From the NCBI RefSeq assembly GCF_022701195.1, contig NZ_CP078089.1:2790001-2854000 (forward strand): 64,000 bases of DNA. Reading direction: 5' to 3'. Below the pieces are notes generated by a model. It did not search any database. It was not told the origin of the DNA and saw only the letters and a program-made list of their open reading frames with translations. The translations under genes were made by a program, and so were the position numbers. This document shows, piece after piece, positions 26,785 to 35,271 of this stretch; within the stretch, counting starts at the first letter, position 1; every line of letters begins with the position of its first letter. Source of the stretch: Allobaculum mucilyticum (GTDB taxonomy: Bacteria; Bacillota_I; Bacilli_A; Erysipelotrichales; Erysipelotrichaceae).

Positions 26785-28527
26785 TTGAGAACCATTAAAT
26801 ACTTTCTTTCGTTTTATAAACCATATCTGGGAACGCTGATCCTGGATCTGCTCTGCGCAAGCGTGGTATCGATTGTCGATATCGTCTTCCCGCTGATTCT
26901 CAGTACGTTTGCGGCCAGAGCAGCTGTGATGTCATCTTCTGCTCTGATGGCCATTCTGCCATCGATCATTGCCGGTCTGCTGGTGATATATGCCATTCGA
27001 ACCGGCTGTCAGTATTTCGTAAGCTGTCAGGGTCATATCATGGGTTCGCGAATGGAACGGGATATGCGACGGGATCTGTTCGATCAGTACATGAAGCTTT
27101 CGCATGACTACTACGATACGACCAATACTGGAACGCTCAGCTCCCGCATGGTTTCCGATCTGTTTGACATTACGGAACTGGCGCATCATGGTCCGGAGAA
27201 TGTCTTCATCTCAACGATCAAGATCATTGGCTCGTTTGCGATCATGGCTTCTATGAACCTTGCGCTTTCCGGAGTGCTGTTTCTGATCGTACTGATGATG
27301 GTCGCAACCTGCTTTGTCCTTAACCGGCGCATGAAACAGACCTATGCTCTGAACCGCAAACGCATCGCGGAAGTTAATGCTTCGGTTCTGGATTCACTTG
27401 AAGGCATCCGGGTCGTCAAAGCTTTTGCGAGCGAAGAAAAAGAAGAAGCCAAATTCGAGAAATCCAACAACCGCTTCCTGGATTCGAGAATCGACAACTA
27501 CCACGCCATGGGAGCCTACTACGGCTTTAACCATTTCTTCCGCGGACTGCTCTATACGGCGGTCATTGGTGCAGGCGGCTATCTGATTGCACAGGGATCC
27601 ATGCAGGCTCCCGAACTTGCAGCATTTGCGCTGTATGTCAATGTGTTCATTGCCCCAGTCGACATTCTGCTTGAGTTCTATGACAGCTTTATGAAAGGCT
27701 ACTCCGGATTCTGCCGTTTTGAAGAAGTCATGCGTACTCATCCGACGATTGTAGAAAAGCCGTATGCAAGGACACTTCAGAATCCAAAAGGTGAAATCTC
27801 TTTTGATCACGTATCTTTTGGCTATGAAGACGGCCAGAGTGTTCTCAGTGATGTAAGCTTCACGATTCCAGCCGGAAAAAACTATGCGCTGGCTGGTCCA
27901 AGCGGTTCTGGAAAGACGACGATCTGCTCTCTGATTCCTCGATTCTACGATGTAACCGGCGGATCGGTGACTATTGATGGCCAGGACGTCCGGGATCTCA
28001 GCCTTTCCTCGCTGCGCCAGTCGATTGGTCTGGTCAGTCAGGATGTCTATCTGTTTGATGGAACAATCGCTGACAATATCCGCTATGGAAAATGGGAAGC
28101 AAGTGATGAAGAAGTCATGGAAGCAGCCAGAAAAGCAAATCTGGAAGCATTTATCGAGGAGCTGCCCGATGGAATGAATACGCGGGTCGGCGAAAAGGGA
28201 ACCCGTCTTTCCGGCGGACAGAAACAGCGAATCTCAATTGCCCGCATTTTCCTGAAAGATCCGAGAATCCTGATTCTGGATGAAGCCACATCAGCACTCG
28301 ACAACGAGAGTGAATACTACATCCAGAAAGCGTTGGAATCCCTCAGTGCAAACCGGACGTGTCTTACCATTGCACACCGTCTGTCGACGATCGAAAATGC
28401 CGATGAAATTCTTGTTGTCGACGAAAAGGGAATTGCCGAACGCGGAACGCATTCAGAGCTGATCGGAAAGGGCGGTCTGTACGCTTCATATGTCAGCCGC
28501 AATTTTGACAAGCCGAATACTCTTTAA
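26785..28527 (+). CDS. ABC transporter, fused permease-ATPase (exporter type)
   Basis: 580 residues. Residues 1-320 contain six membrane segments of the ABC exporter fold. The ATPase domain has Walker A GPSGSGKTT (near 373), Q-loop LVSQDVYLF, signature LSGGQKQR (near 475) and Walker B ILILDEATSALD (near 495). Half-transporters of this type work as homo- or heterodimers exporting lipids, drugs or peptides; only one half is encoded here, so a homodimer is likely. No substrate can be inferred. The start is TTG with GAGGAGGGA about 7 bases upstream. Confidence 0.93.
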   Translation: MRTIKYFLSFYKPYLGTLILDLLCASVVSIVDIVFPLILSTFAARAAVMSSSALMAILPSIIAGLLVIYAIRTGCQYFVSCQGHIMGSRMERDMRRDLFDQYMKLSHDYYDTTNTGTLSSRMVSDLFDITELAHHGPENVFISTIKIIGSFAIMASMNLALSGVLFLIVLMMVATCFVLNRRMKQTYALNRKRIAEVNASVLDSLEGIRVVKAFASEEKEEAKFEKSNNRFLDSRIDNYHAMGAYYGFNHFFRGLLYTAVIGAGGYLIAQGSMQAPELAAFALYVNVFIAPVDILLEFYDSFMKGYSGFCRFEEVMRTHPTIVEKPYARTLQNPKGEISFDHVSFGYEDGQSVLSDVSFTIPAGKNYALAGPSGSGKTTICSLIPRFYDVTGGSVTIDGQDVRDLSLSSLRQSIGLVSQDVYLFDGTIADNIRYGKWEASDEEVMEAARKANLEAFIEELPDGMNTRVGEKGTRLSGGQKQRISIARIFLKDPRILILDEATSALDNESEYYIQKALESLSANRTCLTIAHRLSTIENADEILVVDEKGIAERGTHSELIGKGGLYASYVSRNFDKPNTL

Positions 28528-28618
28528 AACAGGCGAAAACAGGTCATGTCCTGTTTCTGGCAAGTCTGGATGACTACAATAAAAGAGATGAAGGTTTACC
28601 AGACAGGAGGCAGGAGTC

Positions 28619-29047
28619 ATGTGGAAAGTGTTCGAACAGATCAAAGAGCAGTGGCAGAAAGATGAGAAAGATCTTGAATCGCGATTTGAAGATGATCAGG
28701 CCAAAAACGAAAAGCTTGCACAGCTGATGGAAACGACGCTGATCGAAGGCGAAAAGCTGATTCAGGGAAACGACATCGTCTCGCCATGTGATGGCAAAGT
28801 CGTTGCGGTTAATGAAGCGCCGGAAGGAATTGAAATCTATTTTGGAGACGATTACTCCGTCCGTGTTGAATTTCTGCTGATCCGGCCTCTTGAAAACATG
28901 CTTGTAGCAGCCGGAGATACCGTAAAAACCGGACAGCCGATGATTCATTTCAATGTGGAACCGCGCGGCGTTCAGGTCTATCTCATCACACCGGAAATTG
29001 AATCAAAATACAGATATCCTTTTGAAGACGCCGAGGATCAGGAATAA
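28619..29047 (+). CDS. Small protein with an EIIA-Glc/lipoyl-like hybrid-motif domain
   Basis: 142 residues. A charged helical N-terminus (1-48) is followed by a beta-rich domain (about 50-120) that reads like the duplicated-hybrid-motif fold of PTS EIIA-Glc or peptidase M23: DIVSPCDGKVVAV, then RPLENMLVAAGDTVKTGQPMIHF. The EIIA active-site His-Phe-Gly motif is not present, and neither is a lipoyl-lysine turn, so it is probably not a phosphotransfer or lipoylated protein. GGAGG 8 bases before ATG supports the start. It stands alone behind the ABC exporter gene. Binding or regulatory function is inference. Confidence 0.6.
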   Translation: MWKVFEQIKEQWQKDEKDLESRFEDDQAKNEKLAQLMETTLIEGEKLIQGNDIVSPCDGKVVAVNEAPEGIEIYFGDDYSVRVEFLLIRPLENMLVAAGDTVKTGQPMIHFNVEPRGVQVYLITPEIESKYRYPFEDAEDQE

Positions 29048-29093
29048 AGTCCAGAAGGACTGAACAATTTCATTCCCGTTTACAAAGGCAGAT

Positions 29094-29140
29094 CCAGCCG
29101 GATAGCTATGCAGAAATGCAGGCCATCCGGCTGTTTTATA
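29094..29140 (+). terminator. Terminator after 28619-29047
   Basis: CAGCCGGAT pairs with ATCCGGCTG, then TTTTATAT. Confidence 0.8.
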
Positions 29141-29189
29141 TCTGGTCCTGAACTGAAGCGAAGAAAGTAAGAAACAAGGCACGGGAAAC

Positions 29190-29215
29190 AGAAAAGCTGC
29201 CGGATAGCGGCAGCC
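29190..29215 (-). terminator. Terminator for the minus-strand membrane gene
   Basis: On the minus strand GCTGCCG / CGGCAGC with a 4-nt loop, then TTTTC; it lies just past the stop at 29220. Confidence 0.75.
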
Positions 29216-29219
29216 TGAA

Positions 29220-29951
29220 TCAGTGATTCTTTCTGTTAGAGCGGTTTGATGAAGCGGATGCTTCTGCGGATTTCATCTTTCCGCTTCCGCTTTTATTAAA
29301 GGCGGATTTTGCATAGAGCGGAGCTTTCTTTTTCACTTCTTCCACTTTTTCTTTATGACGGATGGCCATGATCAGAAGAATGACATCGCCGATCAGATCG
29401 GTAAAAAAGAAGAACTCCAGCAGGCTTGTCGCAAAGGCCCAGGAGGGCGTGATGATCTTCTTTCGGTACATCACTGCAGCTGCAGCAATGACATATGCGG
29501 AAGTCAGAGCCAGCAGAACCCAGGAGAAATTGGAAAACGTCGAATCTCCGCTCTGTCTGGCCAGAAGGTAGTTGAGAATGACTTCTGGAATAAGGGCCGC
29601 TTTGCCAAACAGACTGTCTTCAAGAACCCTTCGATACGGGAAGGCACCCCGGATCAGCCAGACCAGAACCGCTGCTGCACAGACCATCATAAGAATCATG
29701 GCCACAAGCATATAGATCATGAGCGAACTGCCAAGACTCAGATACATTGCATGACAGAAGACGACTGTCGCATAGAGGAAAAAGGAGCCCCAGTGCGAGG
29801 GCGACTTGAACGCATAGACAAGCATCAGCAGCAGACCGCTGACAAGACAGGAAATGCACAGAATCAGAAGCTCATTGCCTGAGACAAAAGGCACGAGCAG
29901 GGAACTGAGCAGAAGAACCGCCTGCGCGGCATAGTAGAGAATTTTTTGCAT
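29220..29951 (-). CDS. Polytopic membrane protein of unknown function
   Basis: 243 residues with about seven hydrophobic segments spread over residues 5-205, then a Lys/Ser-rich cytoplasmic tail. No transporter signature or catalytic motif is recognised. The start at MQKILYY is chosen because GAGGTGATC lies 9 bases upstream; a 12-residue extension would cover that ribosome site. Divergent from the cupin gene across about 140 bases. Confidence 0.75.
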   Translation of the reverse strand: MQKILYYAAQAVLLLSSLLVPFVSGNELLILCISCLVSGLLLMLVYAFKSPSHWGSFFLYATVVFCHAMYLSLGSSLMIYMLVAMILMMVCAAAVLVWLIRGAFPYRRVLEDSLFGKAALIPEVILNYLLARQSGDSTFSNFSWVLLALTSAYVIAAAAVMYRKKIITPSWAFATSLLEFFFFTDLIGDVILLIMAIRHKEKVEEVKKKAPLYAKSAFNKSGSGKMKSAEASASSNRSNRKNH

Positions 29952-30090
29952 AAAAAGAAAGATCACCTCAGCAGATGGCAAAATCATTGAACAGAAAAGA
30001 AAGCAGAACAGTCACTCTGTTTCAGACGTGATACTGTTATTCCATACGATGATCCGGGAAAAGAAACCCGGTCAGAAAGGAGAATCTGCA

Positions 30091-30432
30091 ATGATTCGAA
30101 AAGAAGTCTGCACGCCGGTTGAACACCTTGCCGGCGGTACAGGTACGGCGAAAGTCTATCATATTCAGAGCCGGGAAGAGCTTGGAAAAGCCGGACGGCT
30201 CTATGCAAAAGTTGTTCTGGATCCGGGCTGCTCGGTCGGCTGGCACCAGCATGTTGGTGAAACGGAACCGTACTATATCCTGAGCGGCGAAGGAACCTTT
30301 ATCGATAACGGTAAAAGCCGTACTCTCGTTCATGCCGGCGATATCTGCACGATTGAAGACGGGCAGTTTCACTCGATTGAAAACAACAGCGACAAGCCGC
30401 TTGAATTCATTGGCCTGATTTACAATCTCTAA
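30091..30432 (+). CDS. Single-domain cupin protein
   Basis: 113 residues, one cupin_2 barrel. Motif 1 is GWHQHVGETEPYYILSGEG with both His and the Glu that bind metal; motif 2 is HAGDICTIEDGQFHSIEN with the third His. Such small cupins may be metal-dependent isomerases, dioxygenases or sugar-binding proteins; the substrate is not predictable. AAGGAGA 8 bases before ATG sets the start. Confidence 0.85.
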   Translation: MIRKEVCTPVEHLAGGTGTAKVYHIQSREELGKAGRLYAKVVLDPGCSVGWHQHVGETEPYYILSGEGTFIDNGKSRTLVHAGDICTIEDGQFHSIENNSDKPLEFIGLIYNL

Positions 30433-30492
30433 GCATTGTTCAGCCTTCAGCTACTGTGGCTGCTTAAACCGTTTATTCCAGATTTCAATTCC

Positions 30493-30530
30493 AGGACAGA
30501 TCTCTTAATCAGAAGGTCTGTCCTTTTCTT
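30493..30530 (+). terminator. Terminator after the cupin gene
   Basis: AGGACAGA pairs with TCTGTCCT, extended by TCT/AGA, followed by TTTCTT. It lies between convergent genes. Confidence 0.75.
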
Positions 30531-30551
30531 ATGTTGATTTTCTTATGTCGA

Positions 30552-31523
30552 TCAGGCCTGCAGATAGTCGAGAAAATTTTCATAGATCTGCGGATCCCGG
30601 ACAGTGACTGTTACGCTCAGTCCGCAGTCCGGATGACGGCTGAACCAGGCACTGATGGCGATCAGCGAAAAAGGTGCAGCGGTGTCGACCTGCGCTTCTT
30701 CATTGCCGATGGCCGGCATGGCTACAGATGAATAGCCCATGCGCTGCGCTTTGGCGAGAATTTCTTCGATCAGAATGCGAAGGTTCTCTTCAGTCGTGGA
30801 CTGAGGAAGAGCGACATGAAAGATGGATGAGGAATCGCCGACTCTGGCATCCGTAACAAGAATCTGATTTTCTGCAGGTTCTTCAAGCTGGTCAGTCAGG
30901 GAAGTGAGATTTGTTCCGGCCCGTTTGAACAGAGCGGCAGGGCATGGTTCTTCGGTGGAAAAGGGATGACGGGCTGCATTCACCAGAACATCGGCATCCT
31001 GCCAGGGCGTTTCGCCGCGGCAGACATAGAGAGCCGTCTGGGCCGAGGAACCGTCTTTATTGAGAACCAGCCCAAGGATATCCCGGGTCAGAAAAGCGGA
31101 AAGATCCCACGGTTCAAGAACTGCGCCGGCTGAATTTGTATCGTCGAGTGCAATACGGAAAAAGTCTCCGGCAGGGATCTGTCTGTATTCGGCTGCAGGT
31201 GTGCAGTCAATTTCCGGCGGGTTGAGGTAGGCTGCATAAGCCAGTCCGCCCTGTTCAAGTTCAATCTGACGGAACAGATCCTTGTCAGGCGCAACGAAGA
31301 TCTGCAGATCGAGAGGGTCGATGGTATTGATATCTGTACTCTGCACGCTGACAACAGGGACATAGAGCGGAAGCTGTTCGGCAGCTGCCCGCTGAAGAAG
31401 GGAAATAAATGACCAGACGGCATCTTTGGAACTGTCTTTTTCCAGGCGCCATCCGGCTTTGCGGATCCTTTCTGGCAGATTGCGTGCCGGCTGCATTTCA
31501 AAGGGCTCTTTGATGAAATCCAT
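30552..31523 (-). CDS. SseB-like domain fused to a divergent macrodomain
   Basis: 323 residues. Residues 25-150 resemble the SseB N-terminal domain (LYVPVVSVQ...LQIFVAPDKDLF). Residues about 180-320 look like a macrodomain that binds ADP-ribose: DVLVNAARHPF corresponds to the D-x-x-VNAAN loop, followed by ALFKRAG, then SSVAMPAIGNEEAQVD in place of the usual PAISTG(V/I)YGYP, and the closing strand VTVTVRD. The Asn of the AAN triplet is replaced (NAAR), so catalysis is doubtful while binding is possible. The ATG at 31523 follows AGAGGT by 7 bases; the upstream GTG is too close. No toxin partner is adjacent. Confidence 0.65.
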   Translation of the reverse strand: MDFIKEPFEMQPARNLPERIRKAGWRLEKDSSKDAVWSFISLLQRAAAEQLPLYVPVVSVQSTDINTIDPLDLQIFVAPDKDLFRQIELEQGGLAYAAYLNPPEIDCTPAAEYRQIPAGDFFRIALDDTNSAGAVLEPWDLSAFLTRDILGLVLNKDGSSAQTALYVCRGETPWQDADVLVNAARHPFSTEEPCPAALFKRAGTNLTSLTDQLEEPAENQILVTDARVGDSSSIFHVALPQSTTEENLRILIEEILAKAQRMGYSSVAMPAIGNEEAQVDTAAPFSLIAISAWFSRHPDCGLSVTVTVRDPQIYENFLDYLQA

Positions 31524-31906
31524 ATGCACTACCTCTTAAAGATGGCAGTTCGGCCATCTGTCTTTTCCTTCTTCTTTCAGTATTTCACGGACAGCGTGTT
31601 TCATTGCCCGGAAGACCTGAAACAGTCTTTGAACGGGAAAAACAGCGTACCGATCGGACATTCGGAACAGACAGGAGCAGACAGTTTTACAAATGTGTCA
31701 GAAACTTTTCAAATTGAGCGAAAAAAAAGCGTTTGCGCGCTCAATTCTGCATTGCATTCAGAAGATGAATTTTCTATTCTGTTACGGATAAAGCGGCTGC
31801 CGATCTGAGGACGGCAAGCATGAGACTTTATCGGCTGCTGATCAGGTCTTCCTGCAAATCACACATCGTATTCTCGAAAGAAACGAAAGTAGAGGAAAAC
31901 ACAATT
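31524..31906 (+). other. Divergent intergenic region with a 9-bp inverted repeat
   Basis: About 380 bases between the SseB-macro gene and the ECF gene. AATTGAGCG (31712-31720) is exactly inverted at 31738-31746 with a 17-nt A-rich and GC-rich spacer, suitable as an operator or RNA hairpin. An open frame at 31524-31808 has no ribosome site and atypical composition; I do not call it a gene. Confidence 0.45.
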
Positions 31907-32563
31907 ATGAGAAAAAAACTGGACACCCGGAATATGGCCCTGTTTGCCATGTTCCTGGCTATTGAGCTCCTTCTGGTGCTCACGCCGCTTGGCTATATCC
32001 GTACCCCGGCACTCTCCATCACGCTGATGCACATTCCTGTTGTCGTCTGCGGCATTCTGATGGGACCGGGATGGGGCGCTGCTCTTGGTCTTGTCTTCGG
32101 ACTGACTTCCGTCTGGAATGCAACCATGCAGCCAAACCTGACATCCTTTGTCTTCTCTCCGTTCATTACCGTGGGCGGAATCAGCGGAAACTGGACTTCA
32201 CTCATCATCGCGCTTGTTCCGCGTATTCTGCTTGGCTACCTGGCTGGCATCTTCTATCAGCTGCTCTCTAAAAAGCTTAACCGTCCTCTGTCGGCTCTGA
32301 TTGCTGCAATGGGCGCCACCTTACTGCATACGCTGATGGTTCTCGGACTGATCGCTCTGTTCTGGGGTGCACAGTATGCAGAAGCAATCGGCGTAGCTGC
32401 TACAGCTCTTCTTGCCTACCTTGGCATGGTCATTGTGACTAACGGCATTCTTGAAATGATTGCAGCCGGTGTCATCTCCATGGCACTTGCCAAAGCCGTC
32501 AAGCCGCTTCGCACGACCAAGTCAGGCTATTCCAACAAAGCGGCAGGATCCAAAGCCGTCTAG
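31907..32563 (+). CDS. ECF transporter S component
   Basis: 218 residues, six membrane segments. It matches the S-component family that includes pantothenate and folate transporters: TPLGYIRTPALSITLMHIPV, then GPGWGAALGLVFGLTS and SPFITVGG. S components bind a vitamin or similar micronutrient and plug into a shared energising module (EcfT plus EcfA ATPases), which is not in this window. The substrate cannot be fixed, and I recognise no vitamin riboswitch upstream. AGAGGAAAA precedes the chosen ATG; the longer open frame upstream is unlikely. Confidence 0.85.
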   Translation: MRKKLDTRNMALFAMFLAIELLLVLTPLGYIRTPALSITLMHIPVVVCGILMGPGWGAALGLVFGLTSVWNATMQPNLTSFVFSPFITVGGISGNWTSLIIALVPRILLGYLAGIFYQLLSKKLNRPLSALIAAMGATLLHTLMVLGLIALFWGAQYAEAIGVAATALLAYLGMVIVTNGILEMIAAGVISMALAKAVKPLRTTKSGYSNKAAGSKAV

Positions 32564-32630
32564 CCATTACCGTTTATGATCTGAACCGGTGAAATACCGG
32601 AAACAGCAGCCAGCACAACATTAAAATCAT

Positions 32631-32664
32631 CAGGCGAAACTTCAGTTGAGGTTTCGCCTTTCGT
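32631..32664 (+). terminator. Terminator after the ECF gene
   Basis: AGGCGAAAC pairs with GTTTCGCCT, loop about 10, then TTCGTTATTT. Confidence 0.8.
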
Positions 32665-32857
32665 TATTTATAAGGAATTCACAAGCCGTCATGGTCCGGA
32701 TAAATTCAACCTGAGTTTTAAACCGGGATCCCGACAGAGCCTGAAACGTTCCCGGAACGGAATCGCTTTACAGGAAAAGAAATCCCATTGTCTGTGTAAG
32801 CGGTGGACCGCATTGAAATCAGAGTTAAAAATCATCTCATCATTTTTAAGTGTGAAG

Positions 32858-32885
32858 TTAAGATAAGGACGAAATATGTTACTAT
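32858..32885 (+). promoter_or_regulatory. ptsI promoter
   Basis: TTAAGA (32858-32863), 16-bp spacer, TACTAT (32880-32885) preceded by TGT, giving an extended -10. It is about 40 bases before the start codon. Confidence 0.5.
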
Positions 32886-32927
32886 TTTTCTGATGAAATC
32901 ATGCATTTATTGCAGGAGGAAAGATAA

Positions 32928-34634
32928 ATGTTAAAAGGTATTGCCGCCTCCGCAGGTATTGCCTGCGCTAAAGCCTACAAACTTGAGCAGCCTGTCGTCG
33001 TCATTGAAAAGAAGAGCATTGAAGACGCAGACGCTGAAATCGCAAAACTCGATGCCGCTCTGGCTAAAACCGTTGCTGATATTGAGGGCGTAAAGTCCCG
33101 TGCTGCAAAACGTCTGTCGGATGAGGAACTCGCTGTATTTGATGCTCATCTGATGATGGCAAACGACCCGGAACTCGTCGGCCAGATGCGTACGATGATC
33201 CGCAACGATCTCGTCAATGCTGAATACGCAGCTGATGAAGTCTCCAAAATGATGGTTGCCATGTTCGAAAGCATGGACAACGACTACTTCCGTGAAAGAG
33301 CAGCTGATATTAAAGACGTTACATTCCGTATGAAATGCAATCTGCTCGGCCTGGAAATTCCAGATCTGTCGAGCATCAGCGAACCGACGATTATCGTTGC
33401 ACATGACCTGACTCCGTCTGATACCGCTCAGCTCAATGAGTATGTCAGAGGATTTGTTACAGAAATCGGCGGAAAAACAAGCCATTCTGCTATCATGGCT
33501 AACTCTCTTGAAATCCCGGCTGTTGTTGGTACAGGTGCAGTCCTGTCTGAAACCAAGAATGGCGACCTGATCGGACTTGATGCAATCGAGGGCGAAGTAT
33601 TCATCAATCCGGACGAAGAGACAGTCGCACTTCTTGCTAAAAAAGAGAAAGACTACCTGGAAGAAAAGAGAGAACTCAAGATTCTCGTTAACGCAAAATC
33701 CATCACCACTGATGGTCACGAAGTTGAACTCGCCGGAAACATCGGCAACGCCAAAGACGCTGAACAGGTTGTTGCTAACGGCGGTGAAGGTGTCGGTCTG
33801 TTCCGTACAGAATTCCTGTACATGGACAACGATCACTTCCCGACAGAAGAAGAGCAGTTCAATGTCTACAAACAGGTTCTTGAAACACTCAACGGCAAGA
33901 AAGTCGTTGTACGTACGCTCGATATCGGCGGCGACAAGAAACTGTCCTACTTCACATTCCCTGAAGAAATGAACCCGTTCCTTGGCTACCGTGCAATCCG
34001 TCTGTGCCTCGACAAGACTGATATCTTCAAAACACAGCTGCGCGCACTGTGCCGTGCTTCCGTTTACGGAAAACTCTGCATCATGTTCCCGATGATCGCT
34101 ACAGTTAATGAATTCCGTCAGGCTAAGGCTCTGTTTGAAGAGTGCAAAGCTGAACTGCTTGCAGAAGGCGTTGCTGTTTCCGATGACATCCAGGTCGGCA
34201 TGATGGTCGAAATCCCGGCTGCTGCTGTTCTTGCAGACGAGTTCTCGAAATATGCAGACTTCTTCTCTATCGGAACAAACGATCTGATCCAGTACTCCAT
34301 GGCTGCTGACCGTATGTCTCAGAAAGTCGCTTACCTGTATCAGCCATACAACCCGGCTATTCTGCGTCTGATCAACATGACGATCAAAGGCGCTCACAAG
34401 AACGGCAAATGGGTCGGCATGTGCGGTGCAATGGCAGGCGAACCTTATGCAGTACCAATCCTGCTCGGTCTTGGACTCGATGAATTCTCCATGTCCGCTA
34501 CCCAGATCCTGAAGGCACGCAAAGTTGTCAACTCTCTCTCCTATGAAGAGATGCAGAAACTTGCTGATAACTGCCTGAACATGGATACAGCTGAAGAAGT
34601 TCTCGACTACGTTAAAAAAGAAACTGCAAAATAA
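32928..34634 (+). CDS. ptsI: Phosphoenolpyruvate-protein phosphotransferase (PTS enzyme I)
   Basis: 568 residues, normal length. Takes phosphate from PEP and passes it to HPr for sugar uptake. The phosphorylated His is residue 186 in GGKTSHSAIMA. PEP-binding barrel motifs GVGLFRTEFLYM, RTLDIGGDK and the catalytic Cys in GMCGAMAGEP (near 499) are intact. AGGAGGAAAGAT sets the start. ptsH is usually just upstream but is missing here; ptsI is flanked by its own promoter and terminator, so HPr must be encoded elsewhere. Confidence 0.97.
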   Translation: MLKGIAASAGIACAKAYKLEQPVVVIEKKSIEDADAEIAKLDAALAKTVADIEGVKSRAAKRLSDEELAVFDAHLMMANDPELVGQMRTMIRNDLVNAEYAADEVSKMMVAMFESMDNDYFRERAADIKDVTFRMKCNLLGLEIPDLSSISEPTIIVAHDLTPSDTAQLNEYVRGFVTEIGGKTSHSAIMANSLEIPAVVGTGAVLSETKNGDLIGLDAIEGEVFINPDEETVALLAKKEKDYLEEKRELKILVNAKSITTDGHEVELAGNIGNAKDAEQVVANGGEGVGLFRTEFLYMDNDHFPTEEEQFNVYKQVLETLNGKKVVVRTLDIGGDKKLSYFTFPEEMNPFLGYRAIRLCLDKTDIFKTQLRALCRASVYGKLCIMFPMIATVNEFRQAKALFEECKAELLAEGVAVSDDIQVGMMVEIPAAAVLADEFSKYADFFSIGTNDLIQYSMAADRMSQKVAYLYQPYNPAILRLINMTIKGAHKNGKWVGMCGAMAGEPYAVPILLGLGLDEFSMSATQILKARKVVNSLSYEEMQKLADNCLNMDTAEEVLDYVKKETAK

Positions 34635-34672
34635 TCGCAGATTCTGCTGCAGCTTTTTAAACCTGTACACGC

Positions 34673-34718
34673 AAATGCTTCCGCCAGGCCAGTGCCTGAA
34701 TGCGGAAGCATTTTTTTA
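34673..34718 (+). terminator. Terminator after ptsI
   Basis: AAATGCTTCCG pairs with CGGAAGCATTT, T7. Confidence 0.9.
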
Positions 34719-34888
34719 AACTGATTCAAATATTCAGCTCTTTCTGCGCTCATTTATCGCCATGCGTTCAATCGCCTTCCTGTTCATAGTTTGTTCAGAA
34801 AGGTTCGGATGACTTTACGATTCAGTAGCCGAAACGATAGAAATGCCTAATTTTGCCTGTGGTATAGTACAGAGAGGAGATGTGATGT

Positions 34889-35161
34889 ATGAATCAGACG
34901 CAATCGGCCCAGGGAAAGATCCTGACCGCCGGCATTGTTCTTTCAGTAATCGCCGGCATTCTCTTTATGCAGATGGATTCGATCTCTTCTGGTCTGATGG
35001 CTGCCGGCGCCGGACTGATCATTACCGGTCTGCTTCTGATGGCTGTTCAGAAACGGAATCCGAAAAGTGATCAGTCAGAAAGTAAAAAATCGGAAACAGC
35101 GGAAAAACCGGAAGAAGCGGAACAGCCAGAAGACAAAACTCAATCGCACCAGGACAGCTGA
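34889..35161 (+). CDS. Small two-span membrane protein with acidic tail
   Basis: 90 residues. Two hydrophobic segments (about 11-28 and 33-53) form a hairpin, followed by a Lys/Glu/Ser/Gln-rich tail (KSETAEKPEEAEQPED) probably in the cytoplasm. AGAGGAGATG upstream supports the start. It lies 110 bases before the TelA-like gene, and with no terminator between them they may be cotranscribed. Family not recognised. Confidence 0.7.
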   Translation: MNQTQSAQGKILTAGIVLSVIAGILFMQMDSISSGLMAAGAGLIITGLLLMAVQKRNPKSDQSESKKSETAEKPEEAEQPEDKTQSHQDS

Positions 35162-35271
35162 CAGACTGAACAAAGCAGGCAGCTGCATTCTTATTAACCA
35201 GAAACCGAAACAGTCACGGAATCTGTTCCGTACCATATAGATAAAGGCCCGAAACGGCCGGGGAGAAGATT

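Noticed and set aside
31524-31808. Open frame of 94 codons before the ECF gene
   Set aside because: No ribosome site, overlaps a probable operator palindrome, and has mixed composition unlike neighbouring genes.
32931-34670. Minus-strand open frame of 579 codons opposite ptsI
   Set aside because: Shadow of the biased ptsI codon usage; same compositional signs as the other antisense frames.
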